NCBI RefSeq assembly: GCF_028693505.1
Contig: NZ_JAQUVF010000012.1
Coordinates: 1 to 64,000, forward strand
Length of the DNA stretch: 64,000 nt
Origin: Oscillibacter sp.
Lineage (GTDB): Bacteria > Bacillota > Clostridia > Oscillospirales > Oscillospiraceae
Reading direction: 5' to 3'
Shown here in pieces: positions 32,941 through 41,730 of this stretch. The first letter of the stretch is position 1, and each line of letters starts with the position of its first letter. The translations under genes were made by a program, and so were the position numbers. The notes under the pieces were generated by a model. The model worked only from the letters and a program-made list of their open reading frames with translations, made no database searches and was not told the DNA's origin.

Positions 32941-34131
32941 ATGATGAAAAAGAAGTTTATGAGTTTGATGCTGGTCATGGCAATGGTCCTGAGCCTTGCC
33001 GCCTGCGGCGCGAAGAAAGAGGAGGCTCCCGCCTCCGATGCCCCCGCCAGCACCCCTGCCGCCGAGAGCGGCTCCGCCTTTAAGCTGGGCGGCACCGGCC
33101 CCCTGACCGGCGGCGCCGCGATCTACGGCACTGCCGCCAAGAACGGCGCCACCATCGCCGTGGATGAGATCAACGCCATGGGCGGCATCCAGTTCGACCT
33201 GAAGTATGAGGACGACACCCACGACGCCGAGAAGGCCGTCAACGCGTACAACGCCCTCAAGGACTGGGATATGCAGATCTCCCTCGGCTCCGTCACCTCC
33301 AAGCCCTGCGAGGCGACCGCCGCTGAGACCTACGCCGACCGGATCTTTGCTCTGACCCCCTCCGCTTCCTCCACCGCCGTCACCGAGGGCAAGGACAATA
33401 TGTTCCAGATGTGCTTCATGGACCCCAACCAGGGCTCCGCTTCCGCACAGTACATCGCCGACAAGGCGCTTGCCACCAAGGTTGCCGTCATCTGGAAGAA
33501 TGATGATGTGTACTCCAAGGGCATCCACGACACCTTCACCGCCAAGGCTAATGAGCTGGGTCTGGAGATCGTCTCCGACACCACCTTTGCCGACGGCAAC
33601 GACACCGACTTCTCCGTGCAGCTCTCTGGCGCCCAGACCAACGGCGCTGATCTGGTGTTTTTGCCCATGTACTATCAGCCCGCTTCCCTGATCTTCGCAC
33701 AGGCCAGCTCCATGAACTACGCCCCCAAGTGGTTCGGCGTGGACGGCATGGACGGCATTTTGACCATGGAAGGCTTTGACCCGGCTCTTGCCGAGGGCGT
33801 CATGCTGCTGACCCCCTTCAACGCCGACTCCACCGACGAGAGAACCGCCTCCTTCGTCAAGGCCTATCAGGAGCGCTTCAACGAGGTCCCCAACCAGTTT
33901 GCGGCCGACGCCTATGACTGCGTTTACGCTTACAAGCAGGCTCTGGAAGCCGCCGGCTGCACACCCGACATGAGCGCCTCCGACCTGTGCGACAAGATGG
34001 TCGAGCAGTTCACCTCCATGTCTTTTGACGGCCTCACCGGCGAGGGCATGACTTGGGACGCCTCCGGCGCTGTTTCCAAGAGCCCCAAGGGCATGGTCAT
34101 CGAGAACGGCGCTTACGTCGGCCTCGACTAA
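32941..34131 (+). CDS. Branched-chain amino acid ABC transporter, substrate-binding lipoprotein
   Basis: The 396-residue lipoprotein has a signal peptide ending LSLAAC and a type I periplasmic-binding fold (about 45-390). GGTGPLTGGAAIYG, the DDTHDAEKAVNAYNAL segment and FAADAYDCVYAYKQAL are typical of LivJ/LivK. It would capture Leu/Ile/Val or a related amino acid outside the cell. GGAGAG precedes the ATG at 32941. It is followed by two hairpins and then the permease genes. Confidence 0.9.
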   Translation: MMKKKFMSLMLVMAMVLSLAACGAKKEEAPASDAPASTPAAESGSAFKLGGTGPLTGGAAIYGTAAKNGATIAVDEINAMGGIQFDLKYEDDTHDAEKAVNAYNALKDWDMQISLGSVTSKPCEATAAETYADRIFALTPSASSTAVTEGKDNMFQMCFMDPNQGSASAQYIADKALATKVAVIWKNDDVYSKGIHDTFTAKANELGLEIVSDTTFADGNDTDFSVQLSGAQTNGADLVFLPMYYQPASLIFAQASSMNYAPKWFGVDGMDGILTMEGFDPALAEGVMLLTPFNADSTDERTASFVKAYQERFNEVPNQFAADAYDCVYAYKQALEAAGCTPDMSASDLCDKMVEQFTSMSFDGLTGEGMTWDASGAVSKSPKGMVIENGAYVGLD

Positions 34132-34157
34132 TCCGGAATCTCAGATGGCAACGGGGC

Positions 34158-34200
34158 CGGAGCGGCTGCCCAAAACGGCGGCCGCTCCCGTTCCGGCTTT
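34158..34200 (+). terminator. Partial terminator after the binding protein
   Basis: GGAGCGGCtGCC pairs with GGCgGCCGCTCC, followed by a weak CTTTTG. It may trim downstream expression so that more binding protein than permease is made. Confidence 0.5.
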
Positions 34201-34212
34201 TGCATAAACAGC

Positions 34213-34257
34213 GCGTATCTGAAAATTCCCGGCACTCCCGGCGATTTTCAGATACGC
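34213..34257. repeat. 15-bp inverted repeat between the binding protein and permease genes
   Basis: GCGTATCTGAAAAT and its exact complement enclose CCCGGCACTCCCGG-like sequence. There is no T-tract. It could protect the 3' end of the upstream message after processing. Confidence 0.7.
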
Positions 34258-34305
34258 ACTGAACGGATCCTTTCCCTCGAAACAAACATACAAGGGGTGT
34301 ATCAC

Positions 34306-35187
34306 ATGACCTTTCTGAATTTCCTTATCGGTGGGATCAGTCTGGGCAGCATTTACGCCATCATCGCCCTTGGCTATACCATGGTGTACGGCATCGCCAA
34401 GATGCTGAACTTTGCCCATGGCGACGTCATCATGGTGGGTGCGTATATCTGCTTCTACGCAATTTCACGCTTCTCCCTGCCGCCTCTGGTGGGCGTGCTG
34501 CTGGCCATGTTCGTCTGCACGGTGCTGGGCATGGTGGTGGAGCGGCTGGCTTACAAGCCGCTGCGCGCGGCCCCCTCTCTGGCAGTGCTCATCACCGCCA
34601 TCGGCGTGAGCTACTTCCTGCAAAACGCGGCGCTGCTGCTGTGGTCCTCCAACCCCAAGGTGTTTCCCTCCGTGGTGGGCACCGGGAAGGTGGCACTCTT
34701 CGGCGGAGAGCTGACCATCACGCACGTCACCATCGTCACCATCGTCTCCTGCGTGGTCATCATGCTGGCGCTGACCTGGTTCACCGGAAAAACCAAGATG
34801 GGCAAGGCCATGCGCGCCTGCTCTGAGGATAAGGGCGCGGCGCAGCTGATGGGCATCAACGTCAACGCCACCATCTCCATGACCTTCGCCATCGGCTCCG
34901 GCCTTGCCGCCATCGCCGGTGTGCTGCTGTGCTCCGCCTACCCTACGCTGGTCCCCACCACCGGGTCCATGCCGGGCATCAAGGCCTTCACCGCCGCCGT
35001 GTTCGGCGGCATCGGCTCCATCCCCGGCGCACTGCTGGGCGGCTTGCTGCTGGGCGTCATCGAGATTTTTGCCAAGGCCTACATCTCCACCCAGCTCTCC
35101 GACGCCATCGTGTTCGCCGTGCTGATCGTGGTGCTGCTGGTAAAGCCTGCGGGCCTGCTGGGTAAGCAGATCCGCGAGAAAGTTTGA
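34306..35187 (+). CDS. livH: Branched-chain amino acid ABC permease, LivH type
   Basis: The 293-residue integral membrane protein carries MLNFAHGDVIMVGAY and the EAA-like GINVNATISMTFAIGSGLAA, and ends in GLLGKQIREKV, all LivH-like. ATG at 34306 follows AAGGGG; a GTG nine bases upstream is less well placed. Eleven bp separate it from livM. Confidence 0.93.
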   Translation: MTFLNFLIGGISLGSIYAIIALGYTMVYGIAKMLNFAHGDVIMVGAYICFYAISRFSLPPLVGVLLAMFVCTVLGMVVERLAYKPLRAAPSLAVLITAIGVSYFLQNAALLLWSSNPKVFPSVVGTGKVALFGGELTITHVTIVTIVSCVVIMLALTWFTGKTKMGKAMRACSEDKGAAQLMGINVNATISMTFAIGSGLAAIAGVLLCSAYPTLVPTTGSMPGIKAFTAAVFGGIGSIPGALLGGLLLGVIEIFAKAYISTQLSDAIVFAVLIVVLLVKPAGLLGKQIREKV

Positions 35188-35197
35188 GGTGAGGAGC

Positions 35198-36247
35198 ATG
35201 GCAAACAAACTGAAAACCCTCAGCAAGACCTCCCGCCGCAACTACCTCACTTACGTGCTGGTGATTCTTGCCTATCTGGTGCTCCAGCTGCTGAGCGGCT
35301 CTTTGAGCTCTTCCCTGAAGGGAATGCTGGTGCCCATCTGTGCCTATGTGGTCATGGCCATCTCTTTGAACCTGACGGTGGGCATTTTGGGCGAGCTGAG
35401 CCTGGGCCACGCGGGCTTTATGAGCGTGGGCGCCTTCACCGGCGTCACCGCCGCCGTGGCGCTGCAAGGTGTCATCCCCATCGCGCCGCTGCGCCTTGCC
35501 ATCGGCATGGTGGTGGGCGCTGCCTTCGCCGCGCTGGCGGGCTTTCTCATCGGCATCCCCGTTCTGCGGCTCAAGGGCGATTATCTCGCCATCGTGACGC
35601 TGGCCTTCGGCGAGATCATCAAGAGCATCTTCAATAACCTCTATGTGGGGATGGACGGAAACGGCCTGCACTTCAGTCTCCTCAGCGACAGTACCGACCT
35701 TGCCGAGGGCGGCAAGCTCATCATCGGCGGCCCCATGGGCATCGGCGGCATCCAGAAAATCTCCACCTTCACCGCCGGCTTCCTGCTGGTGATGATCACG
35801 CTGGTGGTGGTGTTCAATCTGGTGAACAGCCGGTCGGGCCGGGCCATTATGGCCATCCGCGACAACCGCATCGCCGCCGAGAGCGTGGGCGTGAACATCA
35901 CCAAGTACAAGATGATGGCCTTCGTCACCTCCGCCGCGCTGGCAGGCTCCGCCGGCACCCTCTTCGCCATGAACTATTCCACCATCGTGGCCAACAAGTT
36001 CGACTTCAACACCTCCATTCTGGTGCTGGTGTTCGTGGTGCTGGGCGGACAGGGCAACATGCTGGGCTCCATCGTGGCCGCCGCCGCGCTGACCATTTTG
36101 CCGGAAGCGCTGCGCCAGTTCGCCGACTACCGGATGCTGGTGTACGCCATCGTGCTGATTCTCGTGATGCTTGCCACCAACAACCCCTCGTTCAAATCCT
36201 TCTGGAGCCGGATCACCGGTAAACGCGACAAAAAGGAGGCTGCCTGA
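35198..36247 (+). CDS. livM: Branched-chain amino acid ABC permease, LivM type
   Basis: The 349-residue permease has LNLTVGILGELSLGHAGFMS, LRLKGDYLAIVTLAFGEI and the cytoplasmic loop AIRDNRIAAESVGVN. GAGGTGAGG lies before the ATG at 35198. The stop is directly followed by livG. Confidence 0.93.
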   Translation: MANKLKTLSKTSRRNYLTYVLVILAYLVLQLLSGSLSSSLKGMLVPICAYVVMAISLNLTVGILGELSLGHAGFMSVGAFTGVTAAVALQGVIPIAPLRLAIGMVVGAAFAALAGFLIGIPVLRLKGDYLAIVTLAFGEIIKSIFNNLYVGMDGNGLHFSLLSDSTDLAEGGKLIIGGPMGIGGIQKISTFTAGFLLVMITLVVVFNLVNSRSGRAIMAIRDNRIAAESVGVNITKYKMMAFVTSAALAGSAGTLFAMNYSTIVANKFDFNTSILVLVFVVLGGQGNMLGSIVAAAALTILPEALRQFADYRMLVYAIVLILVMLATNNPSFKSFWSRITGKRDKKEAA

Positions 36248-36248
36248 T

Positions 36249-37082
36249 ATGTTATCCAAACTGGTTCCCGTCCCCTCGGGCAGCATGATCCCCGACCGGG
36301 ACATCGATAAGCGCCCCATTCTGGAGTGCGTCAATTTGGGCATCACCTTCGGCGGACTCAAGGCCGTGGAGGATTTTAACCTCACCATCGGCCGCACGGA
36401 GATCGCCGGACTCATCGGCCCCAACGGCGCGGGCAAGACCACGGTCTTTAACCTGCTGACCAAGGTCTACGAGCCTACCAAGGGCACCATTTTGCTGGAC
36501 GGCACCGACACCCACAGCATGGACACCGCCCACGTCAACCGCGCCGGCATCGCCCGCACCTTCCAGAACATCCGCCTTTTCCAAAACCTCAGCGTTGCCG
36601 ACAACGTGAAAGTCGGCATGGACACCCAGATGCACTACAATATGTTCAGCAGCCTCTTCCGCCTGCCCGACTACTGGAAAGAGGAAAAGACCGCCCGGGA
36701 GCGGACGCTGGAGCTTCTTTCCATCTTCAATATGGCGGACATGGCAAACGTGAAGGCAGGCTCCCTGCCCTACGGCGCACAGCGCCGTCTGGAAATCGTC
36801 CGGGCCTTGGCCACCAACCCCTCGCTGCTGCTGCTGGACGAACCGGCGGCGGGCATGAACCCCTCGGAGACGGCGGAGCTGATGGAAAACATCCGCAAGA
36901 TCCGAGACACCTTCCAGATCGCAGTCCTGCTCATTGAGCACGACATGAGTCTCGTCATGAACATCTGTGAGGGCATCTGCGTACTGAACTTCGGCCGCGT
37001 CATCGCCAAGGGCAGTCCCGCCGACATTCAGGCAAACCCCGCAGTCATCGAGGCGTACCTCGGCAAGAAAAAGGAGGCGTGA
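36249..37082 (+). CDS. livG: Branched-chain amino acid ABC transporter ATPase, LivG type
   Basis: The 277-residue ATPase has Walker A GPNGAGKTT, signature LPYGAQRRLEI in place of LSGGQ, as usual for LivG, Walker B LLLLDEPAAGMN, and the switch His in EHDM. The first 20 residues are an extra polar segment. AAAAGGAGGC stands before the ATG at 36249. Confidence 0.94.
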   Translation: MLSKLVPVPSGSMIPDRDIDKRPILECVNLGITFGGLKAVEDFNLTIGRTEIAGLIGPNGAGKTTVFNLLTKVYEPTKGTILLDGTDTHSMDTAHVNRAGIARTFQNIRLFQNLSVADNVKVGMDTQMHYNMFSSLFRLPDYWKEEKTARERTLELLSIFNMADMANVKAGSLPYGAQRRLEIVRALATNPSLLLLDEPAAGMNPSETAELMENIRKIRDTFQIAVLLIEHDMSLVMNICEGICVLNFGRVIAKGSPADIQANPAVIEAYLGKKKEA

Positions 37083-37084
37083 GC

Positions 37085-37795
37085 ATGGAACCCATCTTAA
37101 AGGTAGACGATATCAACGTCTATTACGGCAGCATCCACGCCATCAAGGGCGTCTCCTTCGAGGTGAACAAGGGCGAGATCGTCACCCTCATCGGCGCCAA
37201 CGGCGCGGGAAAGTCCACCACGCTGAACACCATCTCCGGCCTGCTCCACAGCAAGACCGGCTCCGTGTCCTTTATGGGCGAGGATTTGGCAAAGGTCCCC
37301 TCCCACAAGATCGTCTCCAAGGGCCTGGCGCTGGTCCCGGAGGGCCGCCGCATCTTTTTGCAGATGACCGTGCAGGAAAACCTGGAAATGGGCGCTTACA
37401 CCTGCGGCACAAAAACCGTGGACGAGGATCTTGGAAAGGTCTACGCCCAGTTCCCCCGCCTAAAGGAACGCTACCGTCAGGTGGCAGGCACGCTTTCCGG
37501 TGGCGAACAGCAAATGCTGGCCATGGGTCGGGCCCTGATGAGCCACCCCACCCTTTTGATGCTGGATGAGCCTTCCATGGGCCTTGCCCCCATTCTGGTG
37601 GAGCAGATTTTTGACATCATTCAGCGGCTCCACCAATCCGGCACCACAATTTTGCTGGTGGAGCAAAACGCCCAGGCCGCCCTGAGCGTGGCCGACCGGG
37701 GCTACGTGCTGGAAACCGGTAAGGTCCTCACCTCCGGCACCGGCAGTGAGCTGCTGGCCTCCCCCGTCATCAAAAAGGCGTATCTTGGCGGCTGA
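37085..37795 (+). CDS. livF: Branched-chain amino acid ABC transporter ATPase, LivF type
   Basis: A 236-residue ATPase with Walker A GANGAGKST, signature LSGGEQQML, Walker B LLMLDEPSMGL and VEQNAQ. The ATG at 37085 was chosen over a GTG at 37079 because AAGGAGG (37071-37077) is 7 bp before it. It closes the operon. Confidence 0.94.
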   Translation: MEPILKVDDINVYYGSIHAIKGVSFEVNKGEIVTLIGANGAGKSTTLNTISGLLHSKTGSVSFMGEDLAKVPSHKIVSKGLALVPEGRRIFLQMTVQENLEMGAYTCGTKTVDEDLGKVYAQFPRLKERYRQVAGTLSGGEQQMLAMGRALMSHPTLLMLDEPSMGLAPILVEQIFDIIQRLHQSGTTILLVEQNAQAALSVADRGYVLETGKVLTSGTGSELLASPVIKKAYLGG

Positions 37796-37832
37796 GCGCC
37801 CCGGCGGTGTTTTCCCTGTCTGCAAATTTTTG

Positions 37833-37862
37833 AAGGAGAGCGCGTATGCGCTCTCCTTTTTG
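37833..37862 (+). terminator. Terminator after the liv operon
   Basis: A perfect 11-bp stem AAGGAGAGCGC with its complement, GTAT loop, then a T-run. Confidence 0.92.
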
Positions 37863-37903
37863 TTTGCATTTTCCCCATATCGTGGTATACTGCTGTCAAG
37901 ACA
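37863..37903 (+). promoter_or_regulatory. niaR promoter with a TGTCAAGACA core
   Basis: TTTGCA (37863-37868), 17-bp spacer, TATACT (37886-37891). The palindromic core TGTCAAGACA (37894-37903) lies at the start site. The same core sits in the larger operator at 38476-38513, suggesting autoregulation. Confidence 0.65.
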
Positions 37904-37927
37904 ACTCGGAAAAAAAGGGGGGCTTCC

Positions 37928-38440
37928 ATGCACGCGGAAGAACGCCGTCAGGCCATTTTGGAACAACTCCATACCACGCCGCAGCCCGTCAGCGCCGCAG
38001 CTTTGGCTGCCCGCTTTCGCGTCAGCCGCCAAATCATCGTGGGGGACATCGCCCTGCTGCGGGCCGCGGGAGCCAACATCTCCGCAACGCCCCGGGGCTA
38101 TGTGATTCTGGTCTCTCCCGGGGGACTTTTGCATCAGGTGGCCTGCCGCCACGACGCGCAGGACATGGAAGCGGAGCTGAACGCCATCGTCGATCAGGGC
38201 TGCACCGTGCTGGACGTGATTGTGGAGCACCCCATTTACGGGCAGCTCACAGGGCCGCTTCAGCTCTCCAACCGGTACGAGGTGAGCCAGTTTCTCTCCC
38301 GCCGCGCCCAGTCCGACGCCCGCCCCCTGTCCGCCTTGACGGAGGGCATCCACCTCCACACCCTCTCCTGCCCCTATGAGGACGCCTTTTCCCGGGTGAA
38401 GGCGTCGCTCAAGGCGCTGGGCATCCTTTTGGAGGGCTGA
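37928..38440 (+). CDS. niaR: NiaR-type (HTH_11 + 3H domain) transcriptional regulator
   Basis: The 170-residue repressor has an N-terminal winged helix (about 5-60; AAALAARFRVSRQIIVGDI) and a C-terminal 3H domain with its histidines in CRHDA, VEHPIYGQL and GIHLHTL. This is the domain make-up of NiaR/YrxA, which senses nicotinic acid and represses NAD-precursor genes. GGGGGG precedes the ATG. The permease gene downstream has a large TGTC/GACA palindrome at its promoter, consistent with regulation by this protein. Confidence 0.88.
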   Translation: MHAEERRQAILEQLHTTPQPVSAAALAARFRVSRQIIVGDIALLRAAGANISATPRGYVILVSPGGLLHQVACRHDAQDMEAELNAIVDQGCTVLDVIVEHPIYGQLTGPLQLSNRYEVSQFLSRRAQSDARPLSALTEGIHLHTLSCPYEDAFSRVKASLKALGILLEG

Positions 38441-38448
38441 AAAAGCGG

Positions 38449-38518
38449 TTGACAAGCATGGGAATCTTTAGTATAGTGTGGTGGACAAGTGTCAAGACAC
38501 CTGTCCACCACACTTTTT
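38449..38518 (+). promoter_or_regulatory. Promoter and 38-bp palindromic operator, also shaped as a terminator
   Basis: TTGACA (38449-38454), 17-bp spacer, TATAGT (38472-38477). A near-perfect palindrome, 38476-38513, starts at the last bases of the -10 and covers the start site. Its arms are GTGTGGTGGACAAGTGTC and GACACCTGTCCACCACAC. It is followed by TTTTT, so RNA coming from niaR could end here, while RNA starting near 38484 lacks most of the left arm. Confidence 0.8.
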
Positions 38519-38536
38519 AAAAAAGCAGGTACCAGT

Positions 38537-39610
38537 ATGGAAAACGTAAAGACCTTTCTCGCGCGCAAGAACATTGAGCTCTCCGCCAAACGATATGGCA
38601 TTGACGCGCTGGGCGCCATGGCGCAGGGGCTGTTCTGCTCCCTTTTGATCGGAACCATCATCAAAACGCTGGGTCAGCAGACCGGCATTTCCCTTTTGAC
38701 GGACATCGGTACATACGCCATGAGCGTCTCCGGCCCCGCCATGGCAATTGCCATCGGCTATGCGCTGAAGGCAGACCCCATGGTCCTCTTTTCTCTGGCC
38801 GCCGTGGGCTGGGCCGCCAACGCAGAGGGCGGCGCGGGGGGGCCGCTGGCCGTTCTCCTCATCGCCATCATCGCCGCGGAGTGCGGCAAAGCGGTGAGCA
38901 AGGAGACCCGCGTAGACATTCTGGTGACCCCCGCCGTCACCATTCTCGTGGGCGTGACGCTTGCCAAGCTCATCGCGCCGCCTATCGGCGCTGCCGCAGG
39001 GGCCTTCGGCCTTGTAATCGACAACGCCACCAAGCTCCAGCCCTTCTGGATGGGGATTGCCGTGTCCGTTCTGGTGGGCGTGGCGCTGACGCTGCCCATC
39101 TCGTCCGCCGCCATCTGCTCCGTTTTGCAGCTGACGGGCCTTGCGGGCGGGGCCGCTGTGGCGGGCTGCTGCGCCCAGATGGTGGGCTTCGCCGTGATGA
39201 GCTTCCGGGAAAACCGCTGGGGCGGGCTGGTGAGTCAGGGACTGGGCACCTCCATGCTGCAAATGCCCAACATCGTCCGCAACCCCCGCGTCTGGATCGC
39301 GCCCACCGTGGCCTCCGCCATCACCGGACCGATTGCCACCTGTCTTTTCAAGCTGGAGATGAACGGCGCGCCCATCAACTCCGGCATGGGCACCTGCGGC
39401 CTGTGCGGCCAGATCGGCGTGTGGACAGGCTGGCTCGCCCCCAGTGAGGAAGCCCTCGCCAAGGGCGCTGCCGCCATCACGCCGGGGGCGTTCCAGTGGC
39501 TGGGCCTCCTCCTTATCTGCTTCGTGCTGCCCGCCATTCTCGCTCCGCTCATCAATCGCTTCTGCCGCCATCTGGGGTGGGTGAAGGACGGAGACCTGAC
39601 GCTGGACTGA
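38537..39610 (+). CDS. PTS EIIC-like permease (PTS_EIIC_2 type), candidate NiaR target
   Basis: The 357-residue membrane protein has about ten hydrophobic segments and matches the family annotated as PTS transporter subunit IIC (PTS_EIIC_2). No EIIA or EIIB is encoded nearby. The operator in its promoter contains the TGTCAAGACA core found before niaR, so the substrate may be nicotinate, nicotinamide or a related compound rather than a sugar. That is inference. ATG at 38537 has a weak site, GCAGGT. Confidence 0.8.
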   Translation: MENVKTFLARKNIELSAKRYGIDALGAMAQGLFCSLLIGTIIKTLGQQTGISLLTDIGTYAMSVSGPAMAIAIGYALKADPMVLFSLAAVGWAANAEGGAGGPLAVLLIAIIAAECGKAVSKETRVDILVTPAVTILVGVTLAKLIAPPIGAAAGAFGLVIDNATKLQPFWMGIAVSVLVGVALTLPISSAAICSVLQLTGLAGGAAVAGCCAQMVGFAVMSFRENRWGGLVSQGLGTSMLQMPNIVRNPRVWIAPTVASAITGPIATCLFKLEMNGAPINSGMGTCGLCGQIGVWTGWLAPSEEALAKGAAAITPGAFQWLGLLLICFVLPAILAPLINRFCRHLGWVKDGDLTLD

Positions 39611-39645
39611 CGGGCGCAACCATCTGCCCAGATTTTGAAAAAATG

Positions 39646-39678
39646 ACCCGCCGCTTCTTTCCGAAGCGGCGGGTTTTT
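39646..39678 (+). terminator. Terminator after the EIIC-like gene
   Basis: A perfect 12-bp stem ACCCGCCGCTTC with complement, 5-nt loop, TTTTT. Confidence 0.92.
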
Positions 39679-39745
39679 CGCGCTGCAATTGGGCCTTTGA
39701 TCGTTCCTTTTTTAAATGGCAGCGGCCATAAGCAGCGGTCGCGCT

Positions 39746-40708
39746 TTAAATGAGGTTGCCCTCGCTGTGGTCCCGCAAGGGCAGCTCGGCAAAGATCGCG
39801 GAGCGGATGGACACATAGGCCGCTGGGCCGCGGGAGCGGCGCATTTGCTTGTCCAGCCGCTCGCCGCCTTCAAAGAGGTGGATCAAGTAAAACCAGACCT
39901 CCTTCATCCGCTGGGCGGCATTGTCCGCCTGCCCGTAAAACGCCTGATACGCCTGAAACAGCTCCTCGGTGAATGCCATCAGTTCCTCCCGGGTGGCGGC
40001 AGGACCGCCACGCAGCTTGCGCGCCAGTGCCGGGTCCGCCACGGCGCCCCGGCCGATCATCACGGCGGTGACGTCCGGAAAACGCTCCTCCAGCGCCCGC
40101 ACCTCCGCCACCGTGCGCAGATCGCCGTTGTAGCACACCGGGTTGCGGCTGTTGCGGAGCGATTGTTCAAAGGTCTCCAGATGCACCGGGCCCCGGTACT
40201 TCTCCTTCTTCACCCGGGCGTGGATGGTCAGGCAGGCGATGGGGTAGCGGTTATAGATGTCCAGCAGGGCGGGAAACTCCTCCGCCTCGGCAATGCCCAG
40301 CCGGGTCTTGACGGAAATTGGCAGCACCGCCTTGGAAAAGACCTCCTCGAAAAAGCGGTCCAGCTCCTCCGGCTTTGCCAGGAATCCGGACCCCTTTCCC
40401 TTGGCCGTCACCGTGCCGGAGGGACAGCCCAGATTCAAATTCACTTCCGAAAATCCCAGCTCCGCCATCTGCTCTGCCGCCCAGAGGAAGTCCGCCGCCC
40501 GGCAGGTCATGATCTGGGGGATGGCCGGCGCGCCGCCGTGGGAAAGCTCCAACTCCCGCCGGTCCCGGGGCGTGAGGATATGCTGGTCGGTGGGGGAAAT
40601 GAAGGGGATGAAGTAGCGGTCCACGCCGCCGAAATACTGGCTCCACACCCGGCGGAACACCACTTTGGTAATGCCGTCCAGCGGCGCAAAATCAAGGCGC
40701 TCCATCAT
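39746..40708 (-). CDS. dus: tRNA-dihydrouridine synthase
   Basis: The 320-residue FMN enzyme reduces uridines in tRNA. Its start reads MERLDFAPLDGITKVVFRRV, the catalytic cysteine region is NLNLGCPSGTVTAKGKGSG, and ARVKKEKYRGPV and CYNGDLRTVAEV follow. The ATG at 40708 overlaps the stop of the gene before it (ATGA), so translation is coupled; ATG at 40705 is also possible. Which Dus subtype cannot be decided. Confidence 0.9.
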   Translation of the reverse strand: MMERLDFAPLDGITKVVFRRVWSQYFGGVDRYFIPFISPTDQHILTPRDRRELELSHGGAPAIPQIMTCRAADFLWAAEQMAELGFSEVNLNLGCPSGTVTAKGKGSGFLAKPEELDRFFEEVFSKAVLPISVKTRLGIAEAEEFPALLDIYNRYPIACLTIHARVKKEKYRGPVHLETFEQSLRNSRNPVCYNGDLRTVAEVRALEERFPDVTAVMIGRGAVADPALARKLRGGPAATREELMAFTEELFQAYQAFYGQADNAAQRMKEVWFYLIHLFEGGERLDKQMRRSRGPAAYVSIRSAIFAELPLRDHSEGNLI

Positions 40709-41049
40709 GTCAGCTTCTCTCCCCACTCCGCTTCGTGAAAGCCCACCAGCGCAAGCTCGTCGCCTACGAGAATGGGGCGCTTGACCAGCATCCCGCTACC
40801 TGCGAGCAGCGCGCGCAGCGCCTCCTCCTCCAAGTCCGAGGCCTTCACGCCCAGCGCCCGGTACTGCGCGCCGCTGGTATTGACAAAGCGCGTCAGCGGT
40901 TTTCCGCTGAGCAGCTGCCAGCGCGCCAGCTCCTCGGCCGTGGGCGGCGCTTCTTTGATATTTCGCGTCTCAAACGCGATGCCCCGCGCCTCCAGCCACG
41001 CTTTGGCCTTTTGGCAGGTGGAGCACTTGGGGTAGCACACAAACAGCAT
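40705..41049 (-). CDS. ArsC/Spx-family thioredoxin-fold protein
   Basis: The 114-residue protein starts MLFVCYPKCSTCQKAKAWLE with a CSTC redox pair (Cys9, Cys12) and continues with GKPLTRFVNTSG and VKRPILVGDE. This matches the YffB/YusI-like branch of the ArsC/Spx family rather than a dedicated arsenate reductase; no ars genes are nearby. AGGA precedes the ATG at 41049. It lies between the GreA-like gene and dus in one transcript. Confidence 0.85.
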   Translation of the reverse strand: MLFVCYPKCSTCQKAKAWLEARGIAFETRNIKEAPPTAEELARWQLLSGKPLTRFVNTSGAQYRALGVKASDLEEEALRALLAGSGMLVKRPILVGDELALVGFHEAEWGEKLT

Positions 41050-41104
41050 CTTCGTTTCCTCCCGGAAATGGCGTATTTTTTTCCCGCAGGGGCGGATTTT
41101 CCCG

Positions 41105-41608
41105 TCAGTACGCGCTGATCTCCAGCGACGCGTCGTCCCCGCCCTTTTCAATGGCAAGGATCTTCACAAAATAGCCCGTCCCGGGGCCGACCTCCACAGA
41201 GACCCGGTCGCCCACCCGGTGGCCCAGCAGCGCCTTCCCCACCGGGGACTCCTTGCTGACGAGACCCTTCAGCGCGTCTTGGCGCAAGGTGGTGACGATG
41301 CGGATAGTCATTTCCTTTTTTGCCAGCTCATGATAGATTGTCACAGCGTCGAAAAGCCCCACCGCGTCCGCCTGAGAGCGGACCTCGATCACCTTCGCCG
41401 TGCGGATCATCCGCTCCAGATAGCGGATGCGGCTCTCGTTGCGATTTTTCGCCTGCTTGGCGCACTTATATTCAAAATTTTCGCTCAGGTCCCCAAAGGC
41501 CCGGGCCGTCTGCACCTCTTCGATCAGCTGGGGGCGCAGATCCCGGACCCGGTGATCGATCTCTTCCTGCATCTTCTTTAGATCTACTTCCGTTAGTTCG
41601 TCGTACAA
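41105..41608 (-). CDS. GreA/GreB-type transcription elongation factor
   Basis: The 167-residue protein has the N-terminal coiled coil with ARAFGDLSENFEYKCAKQAK, which includes the acidic tip that enters the RNA polymerase channel. The C-terminal FKBP-like domain ends ...LISKESPVGKALLGHRVGD-like (here LVSKESPVGKALLGHRVGDR). The start is a TTG at 41608 preceded by GGAGGAG seven bases away; the first internal ATG is codon 13, inside the coiled coil, and has no ribosome binding site. Confidence 0.88.
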   Translation of the reverse strand: MYDELTEVDLKKMQEEIDHRVRDLRPQLIEEVQTARAFGDLSENFEYKCAKQAKNRNESRIRYLERMIRTAKVIEVRSQADAVGLFDAVTIYHELAKKEMTIRIVTTLRQDALKGLVSKESPVGKALLGHRVGDRVSVEVGPGTGYFVKILAIEKGGDDASLEISAY

Positions 41609-41673
41609 AGGACTTCTCCTCCCATCTCTCGCCCCAAAAGCCCGTGGGTTTTAAAGGCCGTTTTCTTCCGGTT

Positions 41674-41702
41674 ATTTTACCACCCCGGGGCAAAAAACAC
41701 AA
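41674..41702 (-). promoter_or_regulatory. Promoter of the GreA-like/ArsC-like/dus unit
   Basis: TTGTGT (41702-41697), 17-bp spacer, TAAAAT (41679-41674) on the minus strand. Confidence 0.7.
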
Positions 41703-41730
41703 CTGCCGCCCCGCCGGAGGGAACAAAGCC

